Origin: Platycnemis pennipes
Lineage: Eukaryota; Arthropoda; Insecta; Odonata; Platycnemididae
Direction of reading: 5' to 3'
Length of the DNA stretch: 64,000 nt
Assembly (NCBI GenBank): GCA_933228895.1
Contig: OW121853.1
Location: forward strand, 81,328,645-81,392,644
Below the pieces are notes generated by a model. That model was not told the DNA's origin, searched no databases, and saw nothing but the letters and a program-made list of their open reading frames with translations. Every line of letters begins with the position of its first letter. Positions within the stretch are counted from its first letter, which is position 1. Positions 1 to 12,596 of this stretch are shown here, piece by piece. Both the position numbers and the translations under genes were made by a program.

Positions 1-358
1 TTCTTAGTAGCATACCTATTTAGTAGGCATAAGTATTGTTTTTTTTTTAATATTAAGAAGTTTTATACCTAGTAAAAACAGCAAACTAACTTGAAGGCAG
101 AGTGCTTCATCAAGGTGCCAAATAGAAGCCCCTTCACTCTGCTTTTTGATTACTTTGTACCCATTTGTGGTGTGGCCGTACTATTCGCATAGGAAACATG
201 TGGATGATTTTGTTCACAACCTTGAAAGTTATAAGACATGTGAGCCTTGGCATTCTCTGAGTAGTAGTCAAGGAACAACGACCGAACGGTTTTCATTGTT
301 TGGAAATTTCCTCTCTCATTGATTATGGAAAAAGACCTAACGAAAAGACCATACGGAC
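1..358. other. Non-coding, probable cic intron, nothing recognised
   Basis: AT-rich sequence with a short T run near the start. No reading frame resembles a known protein, and I see no terminal repeats or RNA gene. It is presumed intronic because cic exons lie downstream and none was recognised upstream. Confidence 0.4.
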
Positions 359-1332
359 AGTAGCGTAGGCAGGTCAAGGGGGGGAGGGGGGGAAGCAAAA
401 TTTTTAGGGGGTGCCGGCTTATAAATTCACCAGTTTACTAAACTTAACATACTGTTATATACTTTTAGTACATTATTTTCTTCGTGATATAATATGATCC
501 TGACTTATAGACCTTGTAGAATTTATTGTTGATAATTAAGTTATGGCGTTGATTCACATACGTATTTGGGACTTTAGAATGGAAACATTCACAGGCTTAG
601 AGGCGCCAGAACACAGGGGGCAGGGGGGGCGAATATCCCTGGTTACGATACTGCATATGGAAATACACATCCCGTAACACTTTAGTGTTTCCGCTACCAA
701 CCTCTCCAGGTTAGCGACGCAGGCCTCTAGGAGTTCGCTCTTTGCCTTGCTATTGAGACTAGCTACAGAGGATCGGCCAGCTATGCTACTCTATTGACTC
801 TAAAAGTTTTACCTATTCTCTCAGCATTTGAGTAAATAAAATAGGGGAGGGCATAAAAGTATTGTACACAAAAGTATAAGCGATGTAGAGGTCCACAACG
901 ATTACACCGCAGCTGCCGGGTTGGAAGAGGTTCAGCCGCCGCCGACAACATATTCGGCACCCACATCTATACAATAGATACACCACTACTGAATTAAGCA
1001 ATGGACTCATCTTTCTGCAAAAATTACTCAGCGAAGTCCTGTGCTGTTTGTCTGACTACTGTTATACTTGCAACGTGGAAGCCTAGTAAAGTTTATGGAA
1101 CGTGTAAAATCAGAGTGTAGTGCATTTGTTTGGTAGTTGTCTTATTTGTTGGTTTGTTGCCTAACAAAAGATGCACAAAAACTTATAAACTAAAGTGTGT
1201 GTAATAATTGCTCTTTTAGCATGTGTTAATGACATCATTTTTACGTTTTTTTAATCACGTGAATCAATAAGTGAATACGTTTTTTTAACGTTACAACCCC
1301 TAAACCCCCCCCTGATATGCCTATGATATTAC
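359..1332. mobile_element. Possible DNA transposon with G-rich inverted ends
   Basis: The left end carries GTAGGCAGGTC followed by long G runs. The right end near 1300-1330 carries the inverse pattern, a C run followed by TGATATGCCTA. Revcomp comparison of the ends gives an imperfect inverted repeat of about 24 bases. A similar G-rich motif recurs internally at 600-650. No transposase is visible and the exact ends and target duplication are unclear. Confidence 0.3.
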
Positions 1333-1754
1333 CTCCCAAGATCATCTATGCCACTGATGATAGACGGAAGACGCTACAAGTAATAACCTGTGAATGATTT
1401 TTTTTCTAGACGGCGTCAGTTCCGTCCTTTTTTATAGCTATGATTGGGCAATAGAAGACAACAAAAGCTTGGTTGGGCCAGCTGCCTTCATAACAGCTTA
1501 GATGTTTGAAGCAAATATCTATTTTTAGCATCCATACTAGATTCCCATCACTACTGACTATTCCGAAAATAAAATTCTCATTACAAAATGTTCAACTTTT
1601 GTTTTACATACGTTTTCAATACTGGGATGAAATTTTGCCAGCAATACGATCGCCGGCTTAAAAGCGTTGACATAGTAGGTACTTATTCTACGATCATTTT
1701 AAGACATTTTGTCTTTTGAGAATGCTTTCACGAATGATCACAAAAGTTATACAA
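1333..1754. other. Non-coding intronic sequence
   Basis: AT-rich sequence with no convincing reading frame or repeat structure. It ends at the TA dinucleotide flanking the next transposon. Confidence 0.4.
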
Positions 1755-2117
1755 TACAGTTGAGCACCCTTAATCCGGGAACACCCATAATCCGGCAATT
1801 TTTCCACGACCAACTACCCGGTACTTTGTGGAAAATGCCGATACATTGCTTCATAACCCACCGAGATATTATCCATTCTTAACGTTAGACCTCCCATTTC
1901 GAGAATCAGAATAATTTAAGCATATTAATTTCTGGTACTTCGTGTACACTGGAATTATTCTGCAACTTCAAGTAAACATATAAATTTGAAGTCATCGCCG
2001 AGACGGACTACGACTAATTTACTGATCGGCCACTTTCATTGGCGCGTGCATTTTTGATTGACCACTAGACGTAATTTGATAAAATCACTTGTTATCTGCT
2101 TATGTTTCTCCCAAATC

Positions 2118-2700
2118 ATGTCTCATCTCTACAGTTGTGGCAACAGCAGAAGAGTGAGGCATCAGTACAATACGTTAACGATCGCAGAAAAAGTGCAAGT
2201 TGTGAAAAAGGTTGACGCTGTTGCATCAGTAAAGCGTTTGTCTGAATAACGTAAATGAATTCACTTTGTAAAATTCCACAGACTTTTATTAAAACCAACC
2301 CAGGTTTCAACTTATACAGTCATTATCAGACCTTGATAATAACTGTATAAGTCGAAACCTAGGTCGGTTTAATAAAAGTCTGTGGAATTTTACAAAGTGA
2401 ATTCATTTACGTTATCAATATGTGGTCCCACGATGTCAAGCCTAGCAATTTCTTATACGTTTGTATTAAACATACTGCGTGGAATCTCCAACAATATAAC
2501 ACATTAAGAAGCTGAAAGAGAGAATCCACAAAATTTTACTGTTAAAGTGACCCGAAGAAATGGATGACAGAGAGAAAAACTATGAAAGAAGATTTAAGTG
2601 CTGATTTAGATCGCGTGGTTTCAATTGTGTCGAAGTAAAGGGCTTAGTTAGTATTTCTGGCCTAATGCTAATGGAGCAGGATAAACTATTTCAGAAATAG
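2118..2700 (+). pseudogene. Tigger/pogo transposase remnant (CENP-B-like N-terminus)
   Basis: The frame from ATG 2118 to 2249 reads NTLTIAEKVQVVKKVD followed by SVKRLSE. This is the CENP-B/Psq-type helix-turn-helix typical of Tigger transposases. It stops as it enters the foldback at 2246-2415. Beyond the foldback, around 2550-2640, another frame reads SDPKKWMTERKTMKEDLSAD, the region following the first DNA-binding domain in this family. Stops and frame changes show it is dead. No DDE catalytic core is recognisable in the remaining kilobase. Confidence 0.78.
2246..2415. repeat. Foldback (hairpin) element inside the Tigger transposase
   Basis: The two halves are close to perfect reverse complements: it opens ATAACGTAAATGAATTCAC and closes with its inverse, ending CGTTAT. 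Arms are about 80 bases and the centre is near 2330. It sits inside the transposase frame, so it arrived after the Tigger inserted. The near-perfect arms suggest a recent or structurally maintained insertion. Confidence 0.85.
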
Positions 2701-3587
2701 GCATAATCAATCTAAAAGACGTGAGGTCGGGAAAAGACGGGAAATTTCGCTTGCATGCAATAGCATTCACAGTCAGTTCTAAAACACGAGTGGTTTAAAT
2801 TGTGGCCTGCTTTAAGGTTTGATGTGGACGAAATAAGTGGGGATTTTTAAAAAAATTCATGTTTCTGAGGATAAAAATATGATGATGGAGTTTTCAAACA
2901 TCATCCATAACACTAAACTACAAGAAATGGAATTGGTAAATTTAGACGAAAGGATAAGTTAGCGGCTACGATACTCTCACCACACAACATTTCATAGATG
3001 ATGAAATCATTGAAACAATAAATCCTAGTGGGGTGGAAGATGATGAGCCTGAAATTGAAAGGATGACCACTATTGATGATGGTCTTTAAAGATTCATCCC
3101 GTCCGGTCGCCCGCGACGTAGTGATGGGATGCCGTACACACGACACCCATGTGTTGGCATCGTGCTGAATCAGCTGATAACAAATCGAGCGCGGTTGGAA
3201 ATATGTTACGCAAAGCACAGCATAAGAAATATAAAATTTTATATACCCTTTTCCAATAATAATATGAAACTTTTACATGTGCAGTAATAAGCACAATGCT
3301 TAGATTCCGTTATGTTCACTCACAGCGCAACTTCGATACTTAAAAATAATAACATTGTGTATTACGAAACCAATTCTTTCTGATTATTCTCAGTGACTCT
3401 CTTTAAAATAATGTTCAGTAAATAGCAAACGAATATATTTTGTTATAAATAATTGACTCATTTCAATGAAAACATCCCGGGCGTCAGAAATAGACCAGTT
3501 GCCTTGCATCATGACCCATAGTCCGGCAAAATCCCTAATCCGGCATCGCTTCGGTCCTGACTGTGCCGGATTAAAGATGCTCAACTG

Positions 3588-3788
3588 TATTGTCGAAGAG
3601 AACAAAAGTTAGAGAAAACAAAGATAAAATTTTTTCACGACTTTTTAAAATGTTCGAAATTACGAAGTGCTGATCTTCCAGTCGCACTGACTTCATATTA
3701 TCAATAGTTTACTGTATTTGATTCAATAAATTGGGCTTTTTTTTCATAGGAAGAGAAATTTAACACGATTGCTTGTAGAGTATGTCCA
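3588..3788. other. Short non-coding intronic spacer
   Basis: AT-rich sequence between the Tigger TA duplication and the TTAA target of the next element. No features seen. Confidence 0.4.
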
Positions 3789-4230
3789 TTAACACTAGGA
3801 CGCCCAGACTTCTCGACATCATTCAACGCCCAAATGGGGTCATTTTGACCCCCGGTAATTAATAAGTTAATTTTTCACAAAGCATTTACATGTTTACATT
3901 TTTAGTGTATTTTCATCAAATAATGCCCTAGTTCTTCACATTTATTGATTTTATCAGTTCATTACAGCAATGTTTTTCTCAATATAACTATTTATTGAAA
4001 CATCAAATTTGAGAGTTGGAATCATTTTCTCGTTTTTCTTCAATTTCATTTTTTCTTGCCTAAAATGATGACACTCAGTAAAAAACAAATGTCACCTACT
4101 ATATTTAAACGTATTTATTTGTTGTTTTTGCAATGTGCACTGTTTTATGATGAATGGTTTGTCCTTCCAAAATTAAAAATACCATCTGAAAAAATGTAAA
4201 AACATTGAGTAACCTAATGAAATTAGTTTT

Positions 4231-5567
4231 CATCATCGTCAGTATTTCAATCCTATGATTGGTTTACTGCAGCCCTCCATTACGCCCTATTTAGTGTTAA
4301 TTGCCTAACGCCCTGGTATGTTTTCTCTTTCACGTCCTGCTTTATTTTCTCTAGATACTTGCCCCTTGGTCTTCCTTGTGGGACCTTCCCTTCGATCTTC
4401 CCCTCTATTATATTTCTAACTAATTCATTGTGCCTCAAGGTATGTCCATCTTCATCTGCTCTTCTGCACACCTCATTCCTCACTATATCAGTCAATTTAA
4501 TCTTCAACATTCTCCTCGAGCACCATGTTTCGAAGGCTTCAATTCTTCGCTGGCTTGCTTTCCTGATTTTCCATGTCTCTGATCCATAGATTACCACGCT
4601 CCCTCCATACGATAAAGTGCTTCCTTGTTTGCAGCCGTAGGTTCTTTGAGCAGAGTAGCTGTCTCTTCTACATAAACGCCTCCTTATCTTGTGCTATTCT
4701 GCGCTTGATCTCCGTTGAGCTTTTTCCATACCAAGTGATAGTGCTACCGAGGTACGTGAATTACTTCACTTGTTCCAAAGTCACTCCTCCAATTGTGGTA
4801 TTTGCCCTTGATTCTCTCTTCCGCACACTAGGGTTTTAGTTTCCTATTAGTATTGCTCTTATTATATTATTGAAATACTTAGTGCATAGTCGCCAGGGAT
4901 GCTTGCAAGTTCGCTCGACTTTCTGCTACAACTGCGATGTCATCAGCAAACCAGAGCATGTTTATTTCTTCGCCATTCACCTTGTTGCCCTTGATACCAA
5001 TTTCCTCTGCGTCTCTTATTGCTTCTCCCATGTATAATTATATTGAATAACACTAGGGAGAGGTTTGAATCATTCTCTGACTCCTTCATTTATTTTGGCT
5101 TCTATCTTCCTTCCGTCTTTTATTTGCATTGTTGTGACCTGGTTCTTGTAGAGCCAGTAGATTTTTCTTCTATCCTTGTAATCCATTCCAATGGCTTCCA
5201 GTATCTTGAAGATCTTGTTCTATTCCACGTTGTCAAAGGCCTATTCGAAGTCCACGAATGCCACATACAACAGCTTGTTTACGTGTATCATTTTCTCAGC
5301 CTCCTTCAACTGAGTATTGCCTCCCTAGCTCCTTGGTTTTTCCTGAAATGAAATTGATTTTCCGAAAGATTCCCTTCGATATTTCCTTCCATTCTTCTGC
5401 TAATAATCATAGTAAGTATGAGTGTAACACCAGGCTAAAGGTTTTGTGTTCTTTGCATTTCCTGCTAATTTCACTCTTCAGGAAATTCTCTGGTGGCCTT
5501 CCACTGTCATAGCTATCTTTGATTATTCCAAGGAGGGTATCTTTTGCTTTGAACCCGAGTGCCTTGA
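4231..5567 (-). pseudogene. RTE-like non-LTR retrotransposon fragment (RT and C-terminal region)
   Basis: On the - strand, 4597-4280 encodes YGSETWKIRKASQRRIEAFE followed by a GRPRGKYLEKIKQDVKEK tail, the C-terminal region of RTE-like 'endonuclease-reverse transcriptase' LINEs. Upstream DNA to about 5567 aligns by eye with the reverse transcriptase part of the copy at 18036-22740, but is broken by stops and small deletions. The 3' end lies in a CATCATCGTC stretch (GATGATGA on the coding strand), matching the other copies here. The 5' end is truncated. Confidence 0.82.
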
Positions 5568-5967
5568 AAATTGTGAATGAATATTATATCAAATATTGAC
5601 CTTACCTTTATATCCACCCTTCCTAGTGTCTCTACTGAGTTCATCAAATGGGTACTTATCGTCACATTCTGAGGATTCTGTTTTTTCTTCACAAGTTTCA
5701 TATGTCAGTTTGCCGTCGGATTTGTCAAATGAACACTCTCCACCATTGATTCATCTTATTGAATCTTATGCAGCTCATCAAGAATGTCAGCAGAACATTA
5801 TGCTGGTCTTTGAGACATTTTTGATCACAGCTATCTTCAAAATACCGATCACACCGCAAATTCATTCCGCGAAGCCACGAACAATGGACAACAAATACAC
5901 AAACTTCACTTGCTGTCGCTGTGAGAATGAGTTCAAAGTTTGAGGCTTTACTTTGTGGAATCACTCG

Positions 5968-6129
5968 ATTGGAAAAGAAAAATCACTTTTTACATTCCAG
6001 ACAAAGGTTTTATTGGTTTCTACAATATATGTCATTATCGATTTTAATAATGACATATTATGTCTAAACTATGGTAGAAATCGATAAAACCTTTGTGTGG
6101 AATGTGCAAAGTGGTTTTTCTTTTCCAAT
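5968..6129. repeat. Foldback (hairpin) element within the piggyBac-type element
   Basis: The left arm starts ATTGGAAAAGAAAAATCAC and the right arm ends with its near-complement, GTGGTTTTTCTTTTCCAAT. Arms are about 75 bases with a few mismatches around a centre near 6048. It encodes nothing and is best read as a non-autonomous foldback or MITE insertion. Confidence 0.75.
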
Positions 6130-6981
6130 GTAAGAATGAGCTTTATTCTCCACTCGTCATCCGAAGAGAAATAATTAGATTTGGAGTCAATTAAGTTGAT
6201 AGATTCGTGCGAAACGGGTAAACAAAATTGCATTCTCCTCACACCACAGAGATTGACGATGTATGATGATATCAGCTAAGTAATTACTAAATATTCCACA
6301 TGTAAGCAAAAAGAAAAGTGAGGACGTGATGGGGAAAGGAAATAAAACTTTTTTGGAAACTGATACGAACCTGGAAGATAAGTAACCGAATGAAAAAGAT
6401 AAGACGAGAGAGCAGTGAACACATATGCAGCAGAATTATACAAAAATGCAAATAAAAAAGGACCTTTAGCAGAGATAAAGCGCGCAAATGAACCCTTGGG
6501 TCAAAATGACCCCACTTGGGCGTTCAAGGTAAAATATAATTTAACTCCTCAATGGATTATTTTAGGAAGGTAAAAATTTATGCAAGTGAACACCTAATAA
6601 AAATATTAAAAGTCACGAGAAGAAATTCTGTTCTCTTAAAAAATGAGATCAAAAAATGAATTTAAAAACACGATGGGGTCAAAATGACCCCTGTGGGCGT
6701 TCTAGTGTTAATGGAGTTAATGGAAGGAAAAATTTTTCTCTATGTTGTCCGTATTCGTTATTGAGTGTCCACTATTTGGAGGTAATAGTTCCATTAGTCT
6801 CCTTGTTTTCCTGCCAGGGATTGAAAAACAGTCCATTTTTAGGTGTCCTTAAAGGAAGGTTCAATTGTTCTTGAAAAAAAATGTGATTTCTCAGAACGTT
6901 CCAATTCCTTCACAGTTAATGTTTCTTAAGCAGAAGAATATTTTATTGAATTAATAAAAATAAATGGGTTGTATGTAGGGT

Positions 6982-8651
6982 TAGAGCAGGGATTCCAAGA
7001 TTCGGTCGAATCCTATCGAATCCATGGGTGAAAGATTCGATCGAATCCAAAGATTTGATCGAATCAATGGGTTAAAGATTTGAATATCAGTTGTGTGGAT
7101 TCTGTGTACCAGTGGTGGAGAACTACCGATAATGAAGCTCTTTGACAGGTAACGATGTGCAGTGGTCAAAATATTGATAATTTTCCATGTAAATTGCAAT
7201 TCAGCTGAGTGTGGGCAAAAATTAGATTAATGTTAGAAACTAGAGGTATCCATAGCTGAGACTATCGCGATCATTGACATTTCTTGTTAGAAAAGATATG
7301 CAGTAAGTCCTCGACTTACACGGTTAATTCATCCCAAAAATTTCTGCATAAGTAAGTAGAAATCCACGTACCATCATGGGTGTTATCAAGTTTCATGTTT
7401 CTGCACTAATAGGCCCTTCAGAACAGGAGGAAAGGTATAAGGATAGGAATGGAAGGGATGGCGAACCTCTAAATCCACGTAAGTCGAAACACCACAACTT
7501 ACCTATCCACTTTTGAACCATTAGCAGTGCCGCTTTTACAGCGGCAATCGGCATAGATTACAGAAAACGCTATCTTTTGAGAGGCCATTAACATAATACG
7601 ACAAAGCCGAGAGTAACACATATCTAATCTTTCTTTCACTGGATATTTAGATCTAAAATAAGTATAATTACCCAAAACTTCTTTTTTTGCTGTAATGGAC
7701 AACAGGCATCATCTATGGAGTAGATAATTAACTACGTGGGATGGCCAAACTACGCCAAAAAAAGACATTGATGCCTGATCACATCAGACTTTTTAACCAT
7801 CACGATGATCAAATATCACCTATCAAACTATGTAATGTCTTTAACTAGAGTTGGCTTACCAAACACCCTCAGTTTGGCATCAACTCTTGCTCGCTTGGCA
7901 ATGAGTCGCGGGTCGTCATGCGGTTGAAACTGTCATGGCAACAAAAACACAGAGAAACGCAAGCATGGCACCAGCCTACATCGGAACATTAAGTTACCGT
8001 AGCATCCTCGTAACTCCGGATCTGTGTAACTCGGATTTGCATAAGTCGAGGACGTAATGTAATTTCTCGTTTTTAGCATTTAAATCATAAATACCATGGC
8101 AGGAAATGTTTAAGCAGCATATTTTAAGGTAATAATTTTTGTCCACATATGAATTCTTTGAAATTCACCAATTTGAAAATTCTAAGAAAAAAGTTACTCT
8201 GCATTCTTCCAGCAACAGTATTTTCAGAGATCCCTTCAGAACTGCTGGAAATTTGGTTGATAAAAAAGAAATCGATTATATCATGACGGAGTGAAAATGC
8301 TGCATTTTTAAAACAAAAGCTTGTTTTCTGTTTTCATTGAATTTTCAATTTTATTTAAGAAAAATTAAACTTTGATTTACTTTTGAAATTACCCATTCTT
8401 TATATTTGCCCTCGAACATGTCCTTAATTTCAGTGAGAGGGGACTTCATGACCATTATTCATGTATTATTTACTTTAAGAAATAAGATTCAGCTTTGATT
8501 GGATTTAATTAGAGAATTCACGTAAAGGAAGCGTTATTTAACAACTTATTGATAAAAGGAAGATCTGAATTTAGTGAAATTGAGGAGGATTAGGATTCGA
8601 TAAAAAAACTGGATTTGGATTCGATCAAATTTTGGATTTGCCCCATCACTA
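6982..8651. mobile_element. Probable hAT-like remnant with ATTCGATC-rich ends
   Basis: The left end TAGAGCAGGGATTCC runs into repeated TCGAATCC motifs. The right end is an inverted version, GGATTCGATCAAAT then TTGCCCCATCACTA. This layout (TAG...CTA ends with repeated subterminal words) resembles short hAT elements. The 8 bp on the two sides are not identical, so the call rests on the ends alone. A pogo-type insert lies inside. Confidence 0.5.
7301..8059. mobile_element. pogo-type non-autonomous element
   Basis: The left end CAGTAAGTCCTCGACTTA is mirrored by TAAGTCGAGGACGTAATG on the right. The right flank is TA (8060-8061); the left flank is TG where TA is expected. About 760 bp, no transposase. 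Internal AAGTCG words recur, as is common in non-autonomous Tigger derivatives. Confidence 0.62.
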
Positions 8652-9203
8652 GTTTTATGGTTTGAGAAGTGATACATATAAGGAAATGTTCTCCCATTTA
8701 GTGACCCTAGAGTGAATCATTTAAGGGAAAACCTTGAATGAAACAAAGTTTTTTTTTTATCTTGGATACAAGGTTTGAACATGAATGAAGTAATTTTCTC
8801 ATGTCAAAGAGTTAATTAGAGGATGTAATGAGTTATCTTCTAAGCTTAAGACAACCTATCCACAAAGTAGGGAAATGGGTTTACTGTATCAGAAGGTCCT
8901 CTTTAAGTGCAGTATTTAAATTTAGCTTGATCATAAGCGATAATGAATGAAGAGTGACTTTAATGGCACATAGTCTCTGGACTAGATCTAGCAAGTTTCT
9001 CTCTATAGAATTACCGTATGTTACAATGTATAAGATATTACCCCATTTCTGTCAGGCAGGTTTCTAAAGTCTAATGTTCACATGTGAGACCCAGGGGTCT
9101 TGCATGTGAACCATAATTTTGAAAAAAAGTGCATCTTATATGTTGCTGTTCACAGTATATTTCCAAAGAATTATTTTGATTGATTATTTTTTCATCTATT
9201 AAG
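8652..9203. other. cic intron sequence ahead of the first visible exon
   Basis: AT-rich and non-coding. It ends with the acceptor TTTTTTCATCTATTAAG at 9187-9203. No other feature seen. Confidence 0.55.
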
Positions 9204-9495
9204 GGTTTTGTGGTTAGGGATGGATACCAGCATGGGACCACATCTCCCCTTGGAACTGCTACCTTGGCACCCATTACTCACCCAGACCACCAGCATACTG
9301 TGGTTGCACCTCATCTCCGTCAGCAACCACCTCAGCATCTCCATAATCGTCCTATGGCTGAATCCACACCTGAGAGTCTTCCTCAACAAGGGCTCTATCG
9401 GGGGAATAGTGGGAGAGTGGTTGACGATGATGACCTTTATGGAGAGAGTGATGATGACTTAAGACGAGAGGACATACTCTTTCCGACTGAAACCG
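9204..9495 (+). CDS. cic: cic exon A (first visible exon, 97 codons)
   Basis: The exon starts at a codon boundary after an AAG acceptor and ends one base into a codon at a CCG|GTAAGT donor. The peptide begins GFVVRDGYQHGTTSPLG. A His/Gln/Pro-rich middle follows, then a strongly acidic patch containing DDDDLYGESDDDLRRED. I cannot align it residue by residue with remembered CIC, so membership rests on strand, an excellent donor, and exact phase fit to exon B (G completed by GT). Low-complexity linkers of this type are usual in the long-isoform N-terminal half. It could end a domain encoded upstream, possibly the Tudor-like module of CIC-L; that is inference. Confidence 0.62.
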
Positions 9496-9706
9496 GTAAG
9501 TTTCTTAAATTATCACTCAGAGAAGACACCTTGTCAGATGTGATACTGAATGACATTTCCTCCAAATCCATTGTTTTTTCAAGGGGAAATCTTGTTTTTT
9601 ATTATATTGAAATTGTGAATATAAAGCAGTTTGGTATAAAACTTAAATGATTCCACTATTGTACATTTATTGCTGAAAAAATTAATATCTTTGATGTCAA
9701 GAAGTA

Positions 9707-11191
9707 CCGTATTTACTCGTGTAAGCCGCGCCCTCGTGTATCCCGCGCACCCCTATTTTCGGGAAGGCTCGTGAGGAAAAAAATTATTTGTCAGAAAATT
9801 ATTTTTTTTGCTCTTGAATCTGCATCATTTTGTCATAACATGAATGCACGTTCTTTAAGAGAAATGCTGTGCCTATATTACATGTACGTCTTTCTCATTA
9901 ATTGATTTAATTACGTGTTAATATCGTCACGATCGTCATCCTGTCATGCATCGATGCACGGCCTCTTTTACTGTGCATCTTTTTCTCGTAGCATCTCACA
10001 GTTACATACGACACATCATCCTACTATAAAAATGGCATCTTTTCAAAATAACATCTAACTGGAATAATTGCAGAAATATGTACAATTTCAACCCGTGATT
10101 ACTTTATTATTACGGAAATCCGTTGGCATATCAACAAATAAAAGCAGAACGCCATCCGTACCATAACGGTGGTCTCGTCTGCTCTCTGCGCAGTAGCTGT
10201 GGACTTGGACGATTTAGCAACATCGGAAAGTCTTGGGAACACACGGAAACAACTAAGCTCAATTTAATAACAATTATAATTCTTGTAAAACTAAAAGAAA
10301 AACATATTCGCGCAAATAGAATTGTAAATCACTAATTAACATTCATATCTGAATAGTTCCCATTTTTAGTTTTCGTCACTGCTAGATTCAGATACACCAT
10401 ATTTCCTTCCTGCAGCTCGATTTTCTACTTTTTCGGCATCGCTTATAATATGTTGTTTTGTACTCACGGGAAACGATCGCAATTTCACATGAGAATTCAT
10501 TTTTAGGGTGATAATTGCAAATTATTTTATAATGCTAAATGATCGATTCGAACTCGTTTACTACACTCACGCACGGATAGTAAGAAGGTATAATCTCTCA
10601 GCATACGACTCTTGCCACTATGTAACAAATTCTTTGTCGTGTCTTTGCAATGTAGCTTTAATGTGTACACATAAGGAGCTATCTATTGCGTAAAAATGTT
10701 GCTACAGATACGTGATACTGAAACAAACTCCGCTTACGACTTTGAAAAGACATAAAGATGCCGCCCCCCTTGTGGCAGCTTACAGGATACAATGTAGATT
10801 TAAATTCATATCAGTGCTACAAAGTGTTGTCCTAAGTACGATCTATACACGATAAATCTATTAATTTGTCAAGTGGTGTTTCGGATCGAGCGTTTCTTCG
10901 GATCTAGCGTTTTCAAGTACCGTCGTACGCTCAGACTTTTGGATTTTTATTACAAATTACTTCGAAATTTCAGAATACTTTACATGGTACGATTTACTAC
11001 TAGACCATACTTACCAATTAATGTCGATATGTTTACAGAATGCGAAACTTAGGAGAAAAAACAACAGGAATTTGAGGAAAAATAGTGCGCGGTTTACACG
11101 AAAATCTGAATGATTCGTGTAAGCCGCGCACCCCTATTTTTTCACTGGTGTTTCGGGAAAAAAGGTGCGCGGCTTACACGAGTAAATACGG
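9707..11191. mobile_element. TA-flanked 1.5 kb DNA transposon, copy 1
   Basis: Terminal inverted repeats are CCGTATTTACTCGTGTAAGC on the left and GCTTACACGAGTAAATACGG on the right. It is flanked by TA at 9705-9706 and 11192-11193. The related sequence CGCGCACCCCTATTTT occurs subterminally at both ends. It is colinear with the copy at 20721-22237, which fixes the boundaries independently. No transposase domain is recognised; a shared short frame includes CSLRSSCGLGRF. Probably a non-autonomous Tc1/mariner/pogo-superfamily element. Confidence 0.82.
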
Positions 11192-11193
11192 TA

Positions 11194-11629
11194 TTTAAAC
11201 AGTAGACTGTTGTTATTATGAACGATGTTCTTAAAAATGCTCATTATAATGAAGTAAAATTATTAGTCCCAATCAAAGGGGTATCCATACATTTGGTAAA
11301 AGAAATGCTATTATAAAATTCCCAATATCACAAAATTATGAACCTTAGTCCCAGTTCCTATAGAAACAAAAAAAAAAACTTTATTGTGAATTTTGACATA
11401 AAAACAGTATCATTCATGCAGGCATCCACAAGTTGCAAGACATGAAGCTTTGCCTTGCCCAAAAACTAAAGAACTACCATATAAACAATGGCTACTTCGC
11501 GTAAGCTATTTAGCTGGATTGAGGGTATGTGATTCCCATTGGGTTAGTAAACTTGGTAAGGATCCTGGAAGTATGAGATATCGTGGAAGGGTTAAAGGAA
11601 AGAAATCAAAGTTAAAGACTTATACTTTT
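11194..11629. other. Non-coding intron sequence
   Basis: AT-rich spacer between the 1.5 kb element and a Tigger remnant. No domain, repeat end or splice-phase-compatible exon recognised. Confidence 0.35.
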
Positions 11630-11633
11630 CCTT

Positions 11634-12560
11634 TCACTTCTTCCCAACCTCTTGTGCTTCCATTGTCCCTCTGAAGGCCAACAGTTCAACAGCTTTTTCA
11701 CTTGCCTCATTTTCAGCAGAGCATGGTACTACACTTTCGTTGATATTTACGATGTCATCAAATGAAACGTCTTGAATATGTAGCTTTCCCATCAGTTCCT
11801 CCCAATCTCCATCCCCTTGGCTTGCATTCACTTCACAATTAGATTCAGTTTCATTAAACTCTGCCTGCCGAAGTAATGTCTTATTGTAGCGAGCGGAACG
11901 ATGTCCCAACAAAGATAAATACGCTGCATAGCCTGGAGAATGTTCCAGAAGCGTTGGGTTGCTGGTACTCTACATCCTTCCAAGTTAATACTGCGCCAAT
12001 TGTCGTCGGCACACCTTCTTTACGTGGATGTGACTCCCTGGTCTGCTGTAGCCGACTTGTGCAGTTAGGCAAGAAGAATACCATCGTCACATTTCTTACA
12101 TTTATAGCCTCCATTTGTGGACCGTGCAGCGATCAACAAACAACAGAATTTTCTTTTTTGATCTCCCTTCGAGCTTCAACTCCAACGGCTTGAAATATCT
12201 CTGCAGTCATCCAATAATTTCTGTTCGTAGGGGCATGGTAGTTGTAGTACCTTTTTAAACTGCTAGTTTTGTTGTATTTTCCAATTATAAGCAGAGGTAA
12301 TTTCACTGAACCATCACCGTTTGCATAAAATAGCATAATAAATCTCTATTGTAGAAAAATCATGCTCCATCAGTGTTAAAAATGTCTTTCCATTCGTATT
12401 GCCCGATCTACTTTGGAAACTTTTGCCTCTAATTTTTCTCAAAATCAGGATCTACTGATGCCTCAACCACAGAAAGTTTTGTGGTGGCCAAGATCTACCT
12501 TCTTTCTTCTACTATAAGTTCAATGAATCACAATTAACGCATGCTGAGACACCAGACACA
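11634..12560 (-). pseudogene. Tigger/pogo transposase remnant (DDE core and acidic tail)
   Basis: Read on the - strand, three broken frames follow in family order. Near 12400-12350 is NTDGA with a stop, then FFYN, a degenerate form of the first catalytic Asp block (NADETGLFYN type). At 12336-12133 is LPLLIIGKYNKTSSLKRYY. At 12114-11881 is NVTMVFFLPNCTSRLQQ, the 'LPPNCTSRLQP' block just after the second Asp. An acidic C-terminal piece lies at 11912-11634. Frames are separated by stops and shifts. Terminal repeats were not found. Confidence 0.78.
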
Positions 12561-12596
12561 TAATTTTCTCTTCCGACTTCCCTTCCGAATCTACCG

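Larger units (their letters stand above)
1757..3587 (+). mobile_element. pogo/Tigger-type DNA transposon, TA-flanked, inactive
   Basis: The ends are inverted repeats: CAGTTGAGCACCCTTAATCC on the left and GGATTAAAGATGCTCAACTG on the right. The element is flanked by TA at 1755-1756 and 3588-3589, the target duplication of the Tc1/mariner/pogo superfamily. A second inner repeat around ATCCGGCA occurs near both ends. Transposase remnants lie on the + strand and a foldback element interrupts them. At about 1.8 kb it is shorter than a complete Tigger, and its frames contain stops. Confidence 0.88.
3793..6707. mobile_element. piggyBac-type element flanked by TTAA
   Basis: TTAA occurs immediately outside both ends (3789-3792 and 6708-6711), the hallmark target duplication of piggyBac elements. 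Terminal repeats are CACTAGGACGCCCA on the left and TGGGCGTTCTAGTG on the right. A GGGTCAAAATGACCC-type palindrome lies just inside both ends (3836-3852 and 6676-6692), with a third copy at 6498-6513. No intact transposase remains; an acidic fragment on the - strand near 5600-5830 might be an N-terminal remnant. It hosts an RTE-like LINE fragment and a foldback element. Confidence 0.82.
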
